From: Antedon mediterranea
Lineage: Eukaryota > Echinodermata > Crinoidea > Comatulida > Antedonidae
Length of the DNA: 64,000 nt
NCBI RefSeq assembly: GCF_964355755.1
Contig: NC_092675.1
Location: forward strand, 17,747,312 to 17,811,311
Direction: 5' to 3'
How positions within the stretch are numbered: position 1 is the stretch's first letter; the number at the start of each line of letters is the position of its first letter. The notes below the pieces were generated by a model. The model made no database searches, had not been told where the DNA came from, and saw nothing but the letters and a program-made list of their open reading frames with translations. Of this stretch, positions 1 to 13,300 are shown in pieces. The position numbers and the translations under genes were made by a program.

Positions 1-1267
1 TGTACTTACAATCTGCAATAGTAACTATATCATTTCAATTCTATTTTCGAACGTATTCAAATTTAAATAGATTACTATAATATTATTTATTTTAAAATTT
101 TCAAAACTGTTTCTTAGAAACCATATTTTTAACTGTAAAATTAAAAATAAAAATATGTTCATAATTATTTAATATTATATCAAAAATTATGAAAATTTGG
201 GTCGTTTTGATATCGAAGGTTATAAAAGCTTGTACCTGATTGAAGGTATAGGAAGTGAGAACAGCTAATTTATAATCTATATTAATCTGTACGGGTTGAA
301 AAATTAGAAGGCCAGTCAGTTTTTGCTAGAATCTGGGTCACTCCCGACAATATTTAGTCAATAACCGAGGTCAGGGGTCAATATGTATATGGTGCACATA
401 GATATGATTCTTAGGATTTGCATAATTTGACATAGGATTGGGCATTAATTCTTTTTAAGCAGAGTTAGACCTAGTTACCTAGACCTTACCAGAAGAAAAC
501 AGTTTTTGATTTGATTTGAATTTATTAGCAAAAATCATCATTCAAAATACATACAAAGTGATATGTCCTTCCAAATCCAACTTTAAATCTTCAAACATGT
601 TATCCAAATTTAGAAATCGAAATCGAAACTGAATCTTGATTGATATACCTAAATGTTTATATTTCCTTACACTACTTTTATTAAGCAATTCATTTTGGTA
701 AATTTGGCTGTTAAAACCAGTAAGTAATTAGTGTTCATCTTTGTCAGTAAATAATGTAGTGACATGCTTCTACAATCTTTTTCAGTTGCATTATTGTAAG
801 AATAAATCACTAATTTATTACTATCTAAGCCTTCAAACAATAATATAATAATTATAGCTCAATTGGTCTTATCCTGATGAGGGGGTACATGACACAACAA
901 AAACAGATAGCAGGTGGTATTAACACAATAATAATAGTCAAATCTGTTTGCTGTATAAATAACATACAAACATGATTGAAAACAGCCCAAAATCGTATTT
1001 ATTGTATCGTATGACAATGTTTTTTCAAAAGGTAATATAATTTTAAAATGTAAACATAACAATATACTGCCTCTCTTGAAAAACTGCTAAATTGTATTGA
1101 AAATATTAAATAGTCAAAAAGGGTATTTTACATGTGATATTGGGAGGGCTCTAGAAGTACAAGACCATAATATGTATGGTCTGCATATTATCAGTCTGAT
1201 GAGATGACTGGTGGTTATATGGTATATTCAACTTAAAATAATATTTGAAATAAAAGACTTCATGTAC
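1..1267. other. Intron of EGF-like gene (window edge)
   Basis: AT-rich intronic sequence. I see no further EGF, transmembrane or cytoplasmic exon. A TTGATTTGATTTGAATTTATT stretch near 509-529 resembles the tails of LINE/SINE elements. Confidence 0.45.
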
Positions 1268-1399
1268 CTGTACAATTTCCAGCTACTCCATTTCCCTCAT
1301 AGCCATTTAAACAGTGGCACTCAAAAGATTCCTCAGTATTGACACAAACTCCAAATTCCTGATCGCAATTATTATATTCTGGTCCTAATTGGCATTCAT
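1268..1399 (-). CDS. EGF-like gene exon 16 (calcium-binding EGF module 6)
   Basis: 132 bases, phase 1 to 1, between AATTATCAG| and TACAG|GTACAT. Encodes [19 protein letters not shown] and [18 protein letters not shown]. It has no long open frame; found by splice sites and the Cys pattern. The last exon visible; the gene continues beyond base 1. Confidence 0.9.
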
Positions 1400-4300
1400 C
1401 TGATAATTAAAACAAAAGGATAAACATTTAAACAAATCCAAGGCAATATATTGTCAGTTTTATTCAGTCCATAGGTTGTCTTACAGTTTAAGAATGAAAC
1501 TTTGCTTCTATTCACAGAAGCCTGGAAGAATATTCCAACTTGTGAGTCACTAGTTTCTCATTGGTTGAGCACATCTTACATTATTGTGAAGACAAACTTA
1601 TTGAACCAATCAGATTGCTTGTTGAACACTAACCAAATTTATCTTTAATATGTATTCAGCAAAGAAAATCAAACTGTTTATTGGATGGGAATTTGCTTTC
1701 AAATAGCCAATGCTTGACTAACATTTAGATTATTGGTAAATCGTAGAGAGTTTTTTGTAGTATGATGAACCAGTAGGCTAATTAACACATTACTTTTAAA
1801 ATCTGTACGTACTAATTAGTGAGAATATCATGTCTTTTGACAGTTCGACAAGTTGACCAATGTGTCAAAAATGAATACAATATAGAATTTACATCTATTA
1901 TTATAACCAAATATGAAAACAGTTAAATTATCAGTAATTTTTGTAATTAAATGCACAATTTAAAAAAAGATGGGTTGAGGTGTCAGCCTTAACCAGGGAC
2001 AAAGAAGAGGGGTGTTTCTTGGATGGGGTTGAGGTGTCAGCCTTAACCAGGGACAAAGAAGAGGGGTGTGGCTTGGATGGGGTTGAGGTGTCAGCCTTAA
2101 CCAGGGACAAAGAAGAGGGGTGTGGCTTGGATGGGGTTGAGGTGTCAGCCTTAACCAGGGACAAAGAAGAGGGGTGTGGCTTGGATGAGGTTGAGGTGTC
2201 AGCCTTAACCAGGGACAAAGAAGAGGGGTGTTTCTTGGATGGGGTTGAGGTGTCAGCCTTAACCTGGGGTAATGAGAGGTGTGGCTTGGATGGGATTGAG
2301 GTGTCAGCCTTAACCTAGGGTAATGAAATGTGTGGCTTGGATGGGGTTGAGGTGTCAGCCTTAACCTGGGGTAATGAAAGGTGTGGCTTGGATGGGGTTG
2401 AGGTGTCAGCCTTAACCTGGGGTAATGGAAGGTGGGCCTTGGATGGGGTTGAGGTGTCAGCCTTAACCTGGTGTAATGAAAGGTGTGGCTTGGATGGGGT
2501 TGAGGTGTCAGCCTTAACCTGGGGTAATGAAAGGTGTGGCTTGGATGGGGTTGAGGTGTCAGCCTTAACAAGGGACACAGAAGAGGGTGGACCTTGGATA
2601 AGGTTGAGGTGTCAGCCATAACCATGGAGAATAAAGTGAGAATATCATGTCTTTTGGATACAGTCAAGGTGTTAGCCTCAATAAACCATGATTTTGGATG
2701 AGTTGTCAGTCACAAGTAGGGTGGTGTACAATGATTCAGGTACACCCAAGTTGGTATGATTCAGAAATAACCCCAAAATAATGCTTCCCCTCGAGTTAGC
2801 AGGGGGTAGTGCTGGGTGGATAGGTAGTAGCTACCTGATAAACGAGTTAAGTAAACTGTTAAGTATAAATGACATGAACTTCCTAAATAGATTAACATTA
2901 TAAATTTGAACTTATTCTATCTAAAAGTATGAGTAAACTAATGACGATATATTATAAAATCATTATTTGGAAAATTGTATAATTATATCTATATTCCATA
3001 CAGTAGAAATGATACGGTAAGTTACCAGTTAAAATATTCATGGTTTATGTAAAGCTCTGTTTACACTATCAAACTTTATGTGACACAAAAATGGGTATAT
3101 TAACCATATTTGGGCACATAAGATGAGTATTTCAATTGTATCTATAATTATTTGACTTAATTATTAATTAAATAATTGGTTCGTTGTTAAATTGTTGTAC
3201 GGAATACTTTGGAATATTAAACGAAAAATGTCTAGACAAAGACAGAAGATAAGGTCAGCTGAGCTAATAAGAAAGTTGGTGTCATTGATGGGTTAACAAA
3301 ATTCGTAATAAGTCCTGCCTTCAGTTTTAGTCATTCATTAATTATTTTTTTTCAAACTTAAATTTTAGACATATATATATATATTGTTGCGGTGTTTTAG
3401 AGGAACACCAGTGTAAATCCCTAGGGATGAGAAGACTGGAATGAGTTAGTGTTTAATTGTGTGATTCACTGCTAGAATGACCTCATGGCATTAGGGAATC
3501 TAAAGTCATGTGCTTAGTGGGAAAACTGATAATGGAGGGATGGGAGAGAAATATAACAGGTGATCTGAAAAACTGATTGAGGGGGGATAGATTTCTACAT
3601 TATGTTTTAAAGCTTAACTATATTACTAACACCATTGCACTGGAAATGATGCTACAATGTTTTGTGACTACCAAACTATGAACAAACAAATTTAGATAAA
3701 TTGTTACAATATCTGGTTAAAAAAAAATTGATTGCAGTAGTGTAAGCTACAAATGCTTTTCAATGTTTAGATACTATGGGACTATGATTAATTCAATTTA
3801 TATAAAGATTGAGTAGTAATTTGGGTGATAATTTTGTGATAAATTAAAAATTATAATTGGTCAAGTATAATACACAGTATTGTGAACTATTGATGAATCA
3901 GCTGTAGAGAAGGAACTCCTCCCTGAACTACTTGAGTAGAATACTACACTTGTACAGAAGCCAAATACTTTCTCTTCTGTCAAATATGCCCTTTATATGA
4001 TTCATAACATTGCCTGGCAACAAAATGCATTGTGATGTTTTAATTAACATGAGAGGTATACACAGATGCAACTAGAAACATGAATATTGAATGTTGCAGT
4101 CAAGATATACAAAAGTAAGAATTATAGCAACTAATGTATTATATCTCCAGGTAAGAAAACATGTCCGAACATTATTGATGAGCACAATAAATTACACGGA
4201 TTAAAGCATTTGTAATGTTTGTTTTAATACAACACATTGTATATTAATTTATTACCATTATGTTATTACCATTATTAAATAAATGTTATTGAACTTAAAC

Positions 4301-7300
4301 TTTATCTATTTATTTAAACCATCAAAACTGTGTTGAGGTGGGGAGCGAGAAAACTCGTCCGAATATTACCGCATGAGCACAATGAATTAACATGATTATA
4401 GGGTTATCGTTGATCATCGCAAATCAAAAGCTTTTTAATTTCTTACCCATTGAACAAGTTTGGCTGTCTTCTCTCAGATTGAATCCAGTATCACAGTTGC
4501 AGAAAACTTGGTTCAAATTGTTATGCAAACAAATCTGTTCACAGCCTCCATTATTAATCGTACATGGATTGGAATCTATAGCAAAACATTCATAAGTAAT
4601 CAGGTTTACAAGTATAAATACTTTAAGACAATGTATTCCTACAGCCATCAGTGCCTTCTACAGTATACATGTATTATCCATAAGTAAAGAATGTATAGAA
4701 AGTACAGTATCTTTAAGCCAAATCAAACGTTTTATACAAACATAGAGGAAAGATGTAAAGGTACAAATGACACTAAAGAATTTGACAGCAGAACAAATAA
4801 CACTAATTTAATGAGTTCCAAAAAAGAATAAACCACGGGGATTAGTTGAGATTGACGGGTCAATAAATACCCCCATTAAATTCACCTTTTGTGTCTCTAT
4901 TTATACAACAAACATATACAATTTCTGTCTTTTTGTTAAAGTTTAAATTCAGCCTTGTACTTGTTGCGGTCTTGTTTGTTTAATGAGTCACCATATCACA
5001 CTTCATTAAACTTATAAATGAATCAAACTTTAATTATTCAAGCAAGGCAATCCTAGGTTACCTGTACCCAAGGTAGTTTCCCAGTTATTTCTTAAACTAT
5101 ATTTCAAACACAAATATTGCATTGTACAAAGCAAGATTGTATTTAATAACAAATCCCAATTATGAGGGTGTAAAGCTCTGTATACACTATCAAACTTTAT
5201 GTGACAAAAAAGTGTGATATATTATACAAATAATGAATGTTTATGAGTGTAATGGTACAAATAATGAATGTTTATGAGTGTAATGGTACAAATAATGAAT
5301 GTTTATGAGTGTAATGGTACAAATAATGAATGTTTATGAGTGTAATGGTACAAATAATGAATGTTTATGAGTGTAATGGTACAAATAATGAATGTTTATG
5401 AGTGTAATGGTACAAATAATGAATGTTTATGAGTGTAATGGTACAAATAATGAATGTTTATGAGTGTAATGGTACAAATAATGAATGTTTATGAGTGTAA
5501 TGGTACAAATAATGAATGTTTATGAGTGTAATGGTACAAATCAAATGACAGGAATTAATTTATTTGTTATATAAAACCAATATGGTAGTGATATGCTTAA
5601 ACCAATATGGTAGTGATATGCTTAAACATGGTAGTGATATGATCATCATGTCCATATATGGGCACATCACATTTTTGTCACATAAATTTGATAGTGTATA
5701 CAGAGCTTGACATTCATCAAAATGATCAAAATGTCAAGTTCTGTGTCTTTATTTGGAGAGTGTACTTATAACACACCCAAGTGTCGTCTAACTAACTACA
5801 ACTACTTTTTTAATGGCCTAGCCTACCACCTAACCTTCAACATGGATTCAAGATGGAAATTAATAAATAAAAGTTTACTTTAGAACATTAGGTGTGTTCA
5901 TTAATTAACAAGACTTGCATTATTGAACTTGAGCTTTATTATATTCCACCTACCGGACACACAGGTCTTTCCATCATTCAATAAAGTGTATCCATCATTA
6001 CACATACATTCATAATCATTATATTCAATACGAAATATACAGCGCTGATCACATCCTCCATTCGCCTTTGAACAAGGATTTAAATCTGATAGTGACAAAA
6101 GACAAGATATAAATAGTGGAACAACAAGAATACATTACTTACAATAAATGACCAAACATTATTTATTAGCAAACCAAAGATTATCCTAGCTATGTATTAG
6201 CAAACTAGGTATTCTTTTTAAAGTTTTCAATTTCCAGTAAAAATACTGGGTTTCCCCCAATTTGTTGAATTGAATTGAAGTATATATTTATACTGGGTAA
6301 CCTCTTCAGTCAAAGACTGGTCTCCCAGAGGGCCCAGTTGGTGATCAGTGGCTGTGATGTACTAATACACCGGGGTAACCCCCTACTCGTCTCGAAAGAT
6401 GTACTAGGTTCTTTAAAGTGCACACGAGCTAGATGTGTACACTGGACCTACGGTTTATAGTCCTTATCCGAGAAGACTCGTTCTACCACCAGAACCATGG
6501 AGTGAGTGAGCCTCGAACCCCTGCCGATGTTATGGCTACGTAATTACGGTTCCACTGTCTTAACCGCTCGGCCACTCACTCACTCACTTGTATTAATGGA
6601 TACTGGAAAAAACAGAAAGACAATTAATGCAGCAACTAGACGTCAGGCTAGGCCTACAGCTAGCATACAATTTTGTTTGTCACATAAAGTTTGATAGTGT
6701 AGACAGAGTACAAAAGTACAAAACAAGCCTTACTAATACAATTTTCTCCATTTCCACTATAACCTGGTGGGCATGTACATCTATATGATTGTTCAGTATC
6801 AGTGCATGTGGCTACTGGGTCACAATTATGGTTACCTGTCAAGCATTCATCTAAAAAAAAAAGAAACACAAACAGAAAGTTTTATAATTACTTCCCAATC
6901 TGTTTCCATTAATTTTCATAATGTTTCCACTTGCGTACAGAGGGTAATGTTAGAAAAACAGAGAAAAATAGTACTTTTACAGAGTTTTCAATCAATCAAT
7001 TGTTTAAGTTGTATAGCACCATTCCAATGATCATTACACATGGCATTGTCAAAGGTATGTTGCTCCTTAAAGTGTTCAGGAGCACTTGATGGCTACTGTG
7101 ATGTAGCCACGAGAAATAAAGTGGTCCGGTTTTCGCAAGAATAGGGAACAATCACTGTTCAAGTCACCGAGTTGTCAAAGGCCTCTGTGAAAAAGTAGTC
7201 AAGTTGAAACCTTACCAACCGTACTAGTGGCTACGTCCGTGAACTTTTTTTTTCCTTCATGGTAAAATTTGTATTTTGGAATGCTATAAAAAAGGCACTG

Positions 7301-10300
7301 GAAACTAAATAAAATCAAGATAAAATGAACATGCAACTTTTAACCAAGACCAAGAGCCCTCACACGGATCGAACAAATTTTTAAATTCTAATGGATTACC
7401 TAAAACACAGGACATAGTATCCCTGCTGAGTTTGTAGCCTTGGTTACATGAGCAAGCTGCTTGGTTGTGAGTGGCACGGAAACATTTATGCTCACATCCA
7501 CCATTGAATACTAAACATGGATCCACATCTACAAATTTAAAACAAAAACACGTTTATTATACAAGTTACTATCGTTTAAAGTTTTGATTAAATAAATTGC
7601 ATGCCATATACAGTGTTGAAAAACAGTTAGAAATTGTTTCCTGTGTTAGTCTACCTTCCTGATCTATAATAATATATGAGTCTAATGGGTGGGTTGAGTC
7701 TTGTATAATAATAATAATAATATATGAGTGTAATGGGTGGGTTGAGTCTTGTATAATAATAATAATATCTGAGTGTAATGGGTGAGTTGAGTCTTGTATA
7801 ATAATAATAATATCTGAGTGTAATGGGTGGGTTGAGTCTTGTATAATAATAATAATAATATCTGAGTGTAATGGGTGGGTTGAGTCTTGTATAATAATAA
7901 TAATATCTGAGTGTAATGGGTGGGTTGAGTCTTGTATAATAATAATAATATCTGAGTGTAATGGGTGGGTTGAGTCTTGTATAATAATAATAATATCTGA
8001 GTGTAATGGGTGGGTTGAGTCTTGTATAATAATAATAATATCTGAGTGTAATGGGTGGGTTGAGTCTTGTATAATAATAATAATATCTGAGTGTAATGGG
8101 TGGGTTGAGTCTTGTATAATAATAATAATATCTGAGTGTAATGGGTGGGTTGAGTCTTGTATAATAATAATAATATCTGAGTGTAATGGGTGGGCTGAGT
8201 CTTGTATAATAATAATAATATATGAGTCTAATGGGTGGGTTGAGTCTTGTATAATAATAATAATATCTGAGTGTAATGGGTGGGTTGAGTCTTGTATAAT
8301 AATAATAATATCTGAGTGTAATGGGTGGGTTGAGTCTTGTATAATAATAATAATATCTGAGTCTAATGGGTGGGTTGAGTCTTGTATAATAATAATAATA
8401 TCTGAGTGTAATGGGTGAGTTGAGTCTTGTATAATAATAATAATAATATCTGAGTCTAATGGGTGGGTTGAGTCTTGTATAATAATAATAATATCTGAGT
8501 GTAATGGGTGGGTTGAGTCTTGTATAATAATAATAATATCTGAGTGTAATGGGTGAGTTGAGTCTTGTATAATAATAATAATAATATCTGAGTCTAATGG
8601 GTGGGTTGAGTCTTGTATAATAATAATAATATATGAGTGTAATGGGTGGGTTGAGTCTTGTATAATAATAATAATAATATCTGAGTCTAATGGGTGGGTT
8701 GAGTTTTGTATAATAATAATAATATCTGAGTCTAATGGGTGGGTTGAGTCTTGTATAATAATAATAATATCTGAGTCTAATGGGTGGGTTGAGTCTTGTA
8801 TAATAATAATAATAATATCTGAGTCTAATGGGTGGGTTGAGTCTTGTATAATAATAATAATATCTGAGTGTAATGGGTGAGTTGAGTCTTGTATAATAAT
8901 AATAATATCTGAGTGTAATGGGTGGTGGTATAATTTAGTTAATTTTCTTAAGAAAATTATCAACAATAATAAGGTCATTTTGGAATAAAAGGGATGTAAT
9001 GTGAAACAGGTATACTATCAGTAAAGATATTTAGTATATTTTAAACTTTTTACATCACAATCAATATATTTTTTTCCAGGCATTTATCCCACATAGTATC
9101 ATTGATAAAATACACAACATGGTTATACATTTAATAGTATTTTACATTTTAATATTAGATTACATTTTATTTTATCTGAAATTATCAAGGATTTTACACC
9201 GTTTTATTATGCCATATTTTGAAATGCTCATGGTCACATAACATTACATTTTGACCCCTTTTCTAGCACGAATTAAGATGTCAACAGTTTTTATGACTCA
9301 TTATATCCAAAATTCCCTTTTATTATTCGTAACTGGCTGCAAACAGAAGTGTCATGCTGGACAACCCTAGATGTGGATATGGTACTTGAAATGAATAAGG
9401 CAATTGAGGAAATTAAACATCTTCAAACTAGGGGCTTTTCAATTGGTCATGTTGTCCAACATACTGTATACTTGCTGTATAGACAGAATTAACAATACTA
9501 CTGTATGACAGCATAATCTGCTACAGAATTGTATTAAAAGCAGAATATAATACAATACAAGAAAATTGATTGCAAAATCTAAAGTTCAACAAAACAACAA
9601 AAGAGATGAAAATATATATACCGGTATATAAATAAGTAAAAAACTAGATATCAAAATATAAAAAAATAATAACAATTAAAGAAATGTTAAACATATATTT
9701 AATATTTGAAATCAGAAAATTGATTTGAAAGTATTTAAGTAATCTAAGTAAATCTTTGTTTGAGCCTTTTCATACACAAACAATATTAAAAATGCAGCAA
9801 GCTCTGGTATTCTGAATTTTTTACCACTAACAGCAGTATAAAACTGTTATACTCTACTAATATTGGTTATTGTAAACATAGGAACAAAGTTTATTATAAT
9901 GTAGTTATGCTACCATAATGTTTATTATATAGGCCTATGTTTGTATCCGTTGTATTTGTTTATTAACCTTCCTGTTATTGGCGAATTCTTTTTGCTGTTG
10001 GTTTGGGTTTTAGTTTTGAAATAAAATAAAAACGTAAAAAAAATGTCTTCAGTTTATTAAACTACCAGAAATGTAACTTGCGCATATTATCAAATCTGAA
10101 CAAACATAGTCACAAGAGACCGCACAAGGTCATGTGATCCACACAGTTTCTCTATGATAAGAGTTCAGAAAGATGAACACCTTACCTAGAGTTGGATCAA
10201 ATAGGATTGTAGGGGATTAAGAAAGCTGGATAGCAGGTTGAAGTTTACCCTCTCTTCAAGCAATGTTGAACTGGCTTAAACAAGGCCAACAAAGATTTCA

Positions 10301-13300
10301 CAAACAGATTGTCATACGATAGGTCAGACAGGAGTTTTTTCATTTTAAGATGGCAAATCTCACATGACGATGATGTCCACAAAAGAAAGTGATAAATAAG
10401 CTTCCTAATCTTTAGTAGTGGCATACTTAATAGTGTTTTGGGGGAGAAAGGTGAATTGAATCAGAAGAAAAAAACAATAAATTTTCAGAAAAAAAAATCC
10501 ATTTGCTTCGTCATAACAAATTTACACAAAATTGGAACAGAAAGAAATTCTTTGTAGAATTCTTTAAAAAATGAAATTAAGCTTTTGCATACGATAGAAA
10601 CAATTTCTCCTTGGTTCAAGCATTGAGAAAGCATATTCATATGTTGAAAGTGGATATGATTTAATAAGTATTAAATATAAAATATTTTATTTAAACATTT
10701 GCACATCAAAGTAAAACTAGGAAATACGATTTGTGGTACATCATGGTTTCCAAAGAGAGATAAAAAGTTAAGAATGTCTTGACATTAATAATGTAATTGT
10801 TCACCTGACCTAGGTGGGTTGATGTTCATTACTATATAGATTAAGTACTAACCTTGTGAAATTGTGACTTTTTATAGCTTCAATTTTTTTTTGTCCTGTA
10901 TTATATGAACTTTCGCGCTGCGCCTATAGGCAGTTAGAGGACGGAAGCATTAGGAAAATGACATCACATGGAAGCTTATAGTTCACTACGAAAAAAAATG
11001 GGAAACTTGGACTGGCATGCACAAAACCCAAAGTACGCCTGGGAGAAGAGAGTCTATGAGATGTATGCAGACAAGTAGTCTGTAAGACCTGTTCAATAAA
11101 CAATGTTTTTTCGTTTTTGGCTGTTTAAATTATTAAAAAGAATTTAATTTTAAAAAAAAGCATCATTTAATAAAGAAAGGACAATAATTAACAATCAGCT
11201 GTTACATTAAAATTCAAATAGCAGTGTTTGTCAGAAATATATTTTGTTTATAGTTTAGCTTTAATTTGTATAAATGTTTTAGCATGTAAATGTTGGCAAT
11301 ATTAAACCACAAATCAAATTCATTTATCAGATAAGATTGATTGACTTTGAACATGTGTTATTATTGATATTAGGATGTTGTGAATGAATGAATGAATGAA
11401 GGACGACGACATATAAAAAAATAGGAAGTTTGTTGAGGTGACATTGTTTGACTGATTGGTACAATGTATATCTATAAACTAGTCAACTGATGTCATGTTA
11501 CTATAAATAGATATTAAAAGGATCTAGTAATTAAGATTTGTTAGTCATGAATTTATACAGGAGTTAAAAAAAATATGATTACAAAAAACAACTTGAATAA
11601 ACTTGAAGTCGTTAATTTTCAAGAAGTTTGTTTTAGAAGGGAGGAGGTATAAGAACAAATTATGTTTATATAATAATCAAATAGTTACTGATTATCTTAA
11701 AAGTAATTAATATATTATTCAAATTTATACCATAATAGAGACTGACTGTACATTTGTTCATATACATATTTTACTGTTGCATGCTTATACACACATGAAG
11801 TAACTAAATTACTGAAATGGTCCTGGGAAGGCTTTAAACTACAATCTTATTGTAATTTTTCTAGTATTTTATCATATTTTACAAATTTATTTTTTGTTAT
11901 TGGGAATCTGTATATCAGTAAATGTGATTGATAAATGATTGATAGATGATCGAAACAATTTCCTTTATTCTGGCATTAATTTAATTTCTTTTTGTCAAAC
12001 TTTCATTTTCCAATCCAAAAGCTTTAACCATTACCTTTAGATTAATTTTAAAATAACAAATACTGAGATAACCTTACAATAATTGACAGAATTGTAAATA
12101 ACAAGAAGGACAGTAAGTAGAGTACAAATAAGAAAAATAAATGAAAATTGTGAATCATAAACTGAGTAACGAATATTAGATATGGCAGTTTTTTAAAAAC
12201 GGTGGCAAATCCTTAAGGAATTACAAATTACAAGTATGGAAGGACTTGCAGGAATCGGGTGCAAATTATCAGTGTTATTTAACCTTTCACTAGCTTTTTG
12301 TGCATTTGCCAAACATCAGGCTGCAGAAAACAGCTGATTCAAGGGTCAGAAGTTGAGCAGAGATTCAATTCAAATAAAAGAAAAATCAAGAAATGTAATA
12401 ATATAAAACAATGTGATGAATTTGTGCAAGGAACACTTTGATATGACATTTGTGTTATATTTAAATGGTAATTGGTTTGGCAGGCTTCAGAAGCCGAGTT
12501 TACAAAATGCCAAATTTGTTAACTCTGTTGTATGCAGGCATAAACTGATTTAATCATGTCCAAGATACATCTGCAGTATGCGCTTGTGTGATAACTATCT
12601 AACCATCATATATGACGACTGTGTCCAAGTTATCCAATATTAAATGTGGTAGGTTCCAGAATATAACGCTAAACAAGCTTCTCATCATGGTATATCAAAT
12701 GTTTTTGACCTTTTTTGATTGCGTTTTAACAAACAAAACAAGCTAAACCGCAATTTAACTCCGATAGAGAAAAGAGCTTGTCAGCATAGCTATTTAGGCC
12801 GCTGTAACCAGACTTTAAAATATTAAACAAAAGATACTGTTAGAGATTGTACGATGTACAGAATTTTAAGTATTCCATCTATACTTCAAGTTAATCTTCA
12901 GCTCTGTCTACACTATCAAACTAGTTTGATGTGCCCAAATATGGTAGTGATATGGCTGAATATGGTAGTGATATGAAATCATCATGTCCATATATGGGCA
13001 CATCACATTATTTTGTCACATTAAATTTGATAGTGTAGACAGAGCTTAAAAGAAGAAAGATTTACTTTAAACTATGACAGGGATCAGGTGCCTCACCCTA
13101 AATTTAACAACAGTGGATTATAACAACAGAGGTCTAAATCTCACAAACAGGAACATTGCGCTATTTTGTTGATATATCTAGCAAAAATAATTATACACCA
13201 TAAAATCAGTGCTCTAATCAAAAAACAAACTGTTTTAGTAATAATGAAAGAGTAATGAGTACAGTGAATATAGTCAGTGAGTGTTATCTCATAGTCATTG

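Noticed and set aside
1-20. TATTGCAG|ATT|GTAAGT on the minus strand at the window edge, like a tiny exon.
   Set aside because: A three-base exon is implausible, and the sequence around it shows no EGF pattern.
1931-2667. Several overlapping open frames on both strands.
   Set aside because: All are translations of the 54/51-base minisatellite.
5224-5540. Regular array considered as a CRISPR.
   Set aside because: Units are contiguous with no unique spacers, and the DNA is an animal intron.
7569-8978. 469-codon open frame on the minus strand.
   Set aside because: It is a 45-base minisatellite; the frame is open only because unit lengths are multiples of three.
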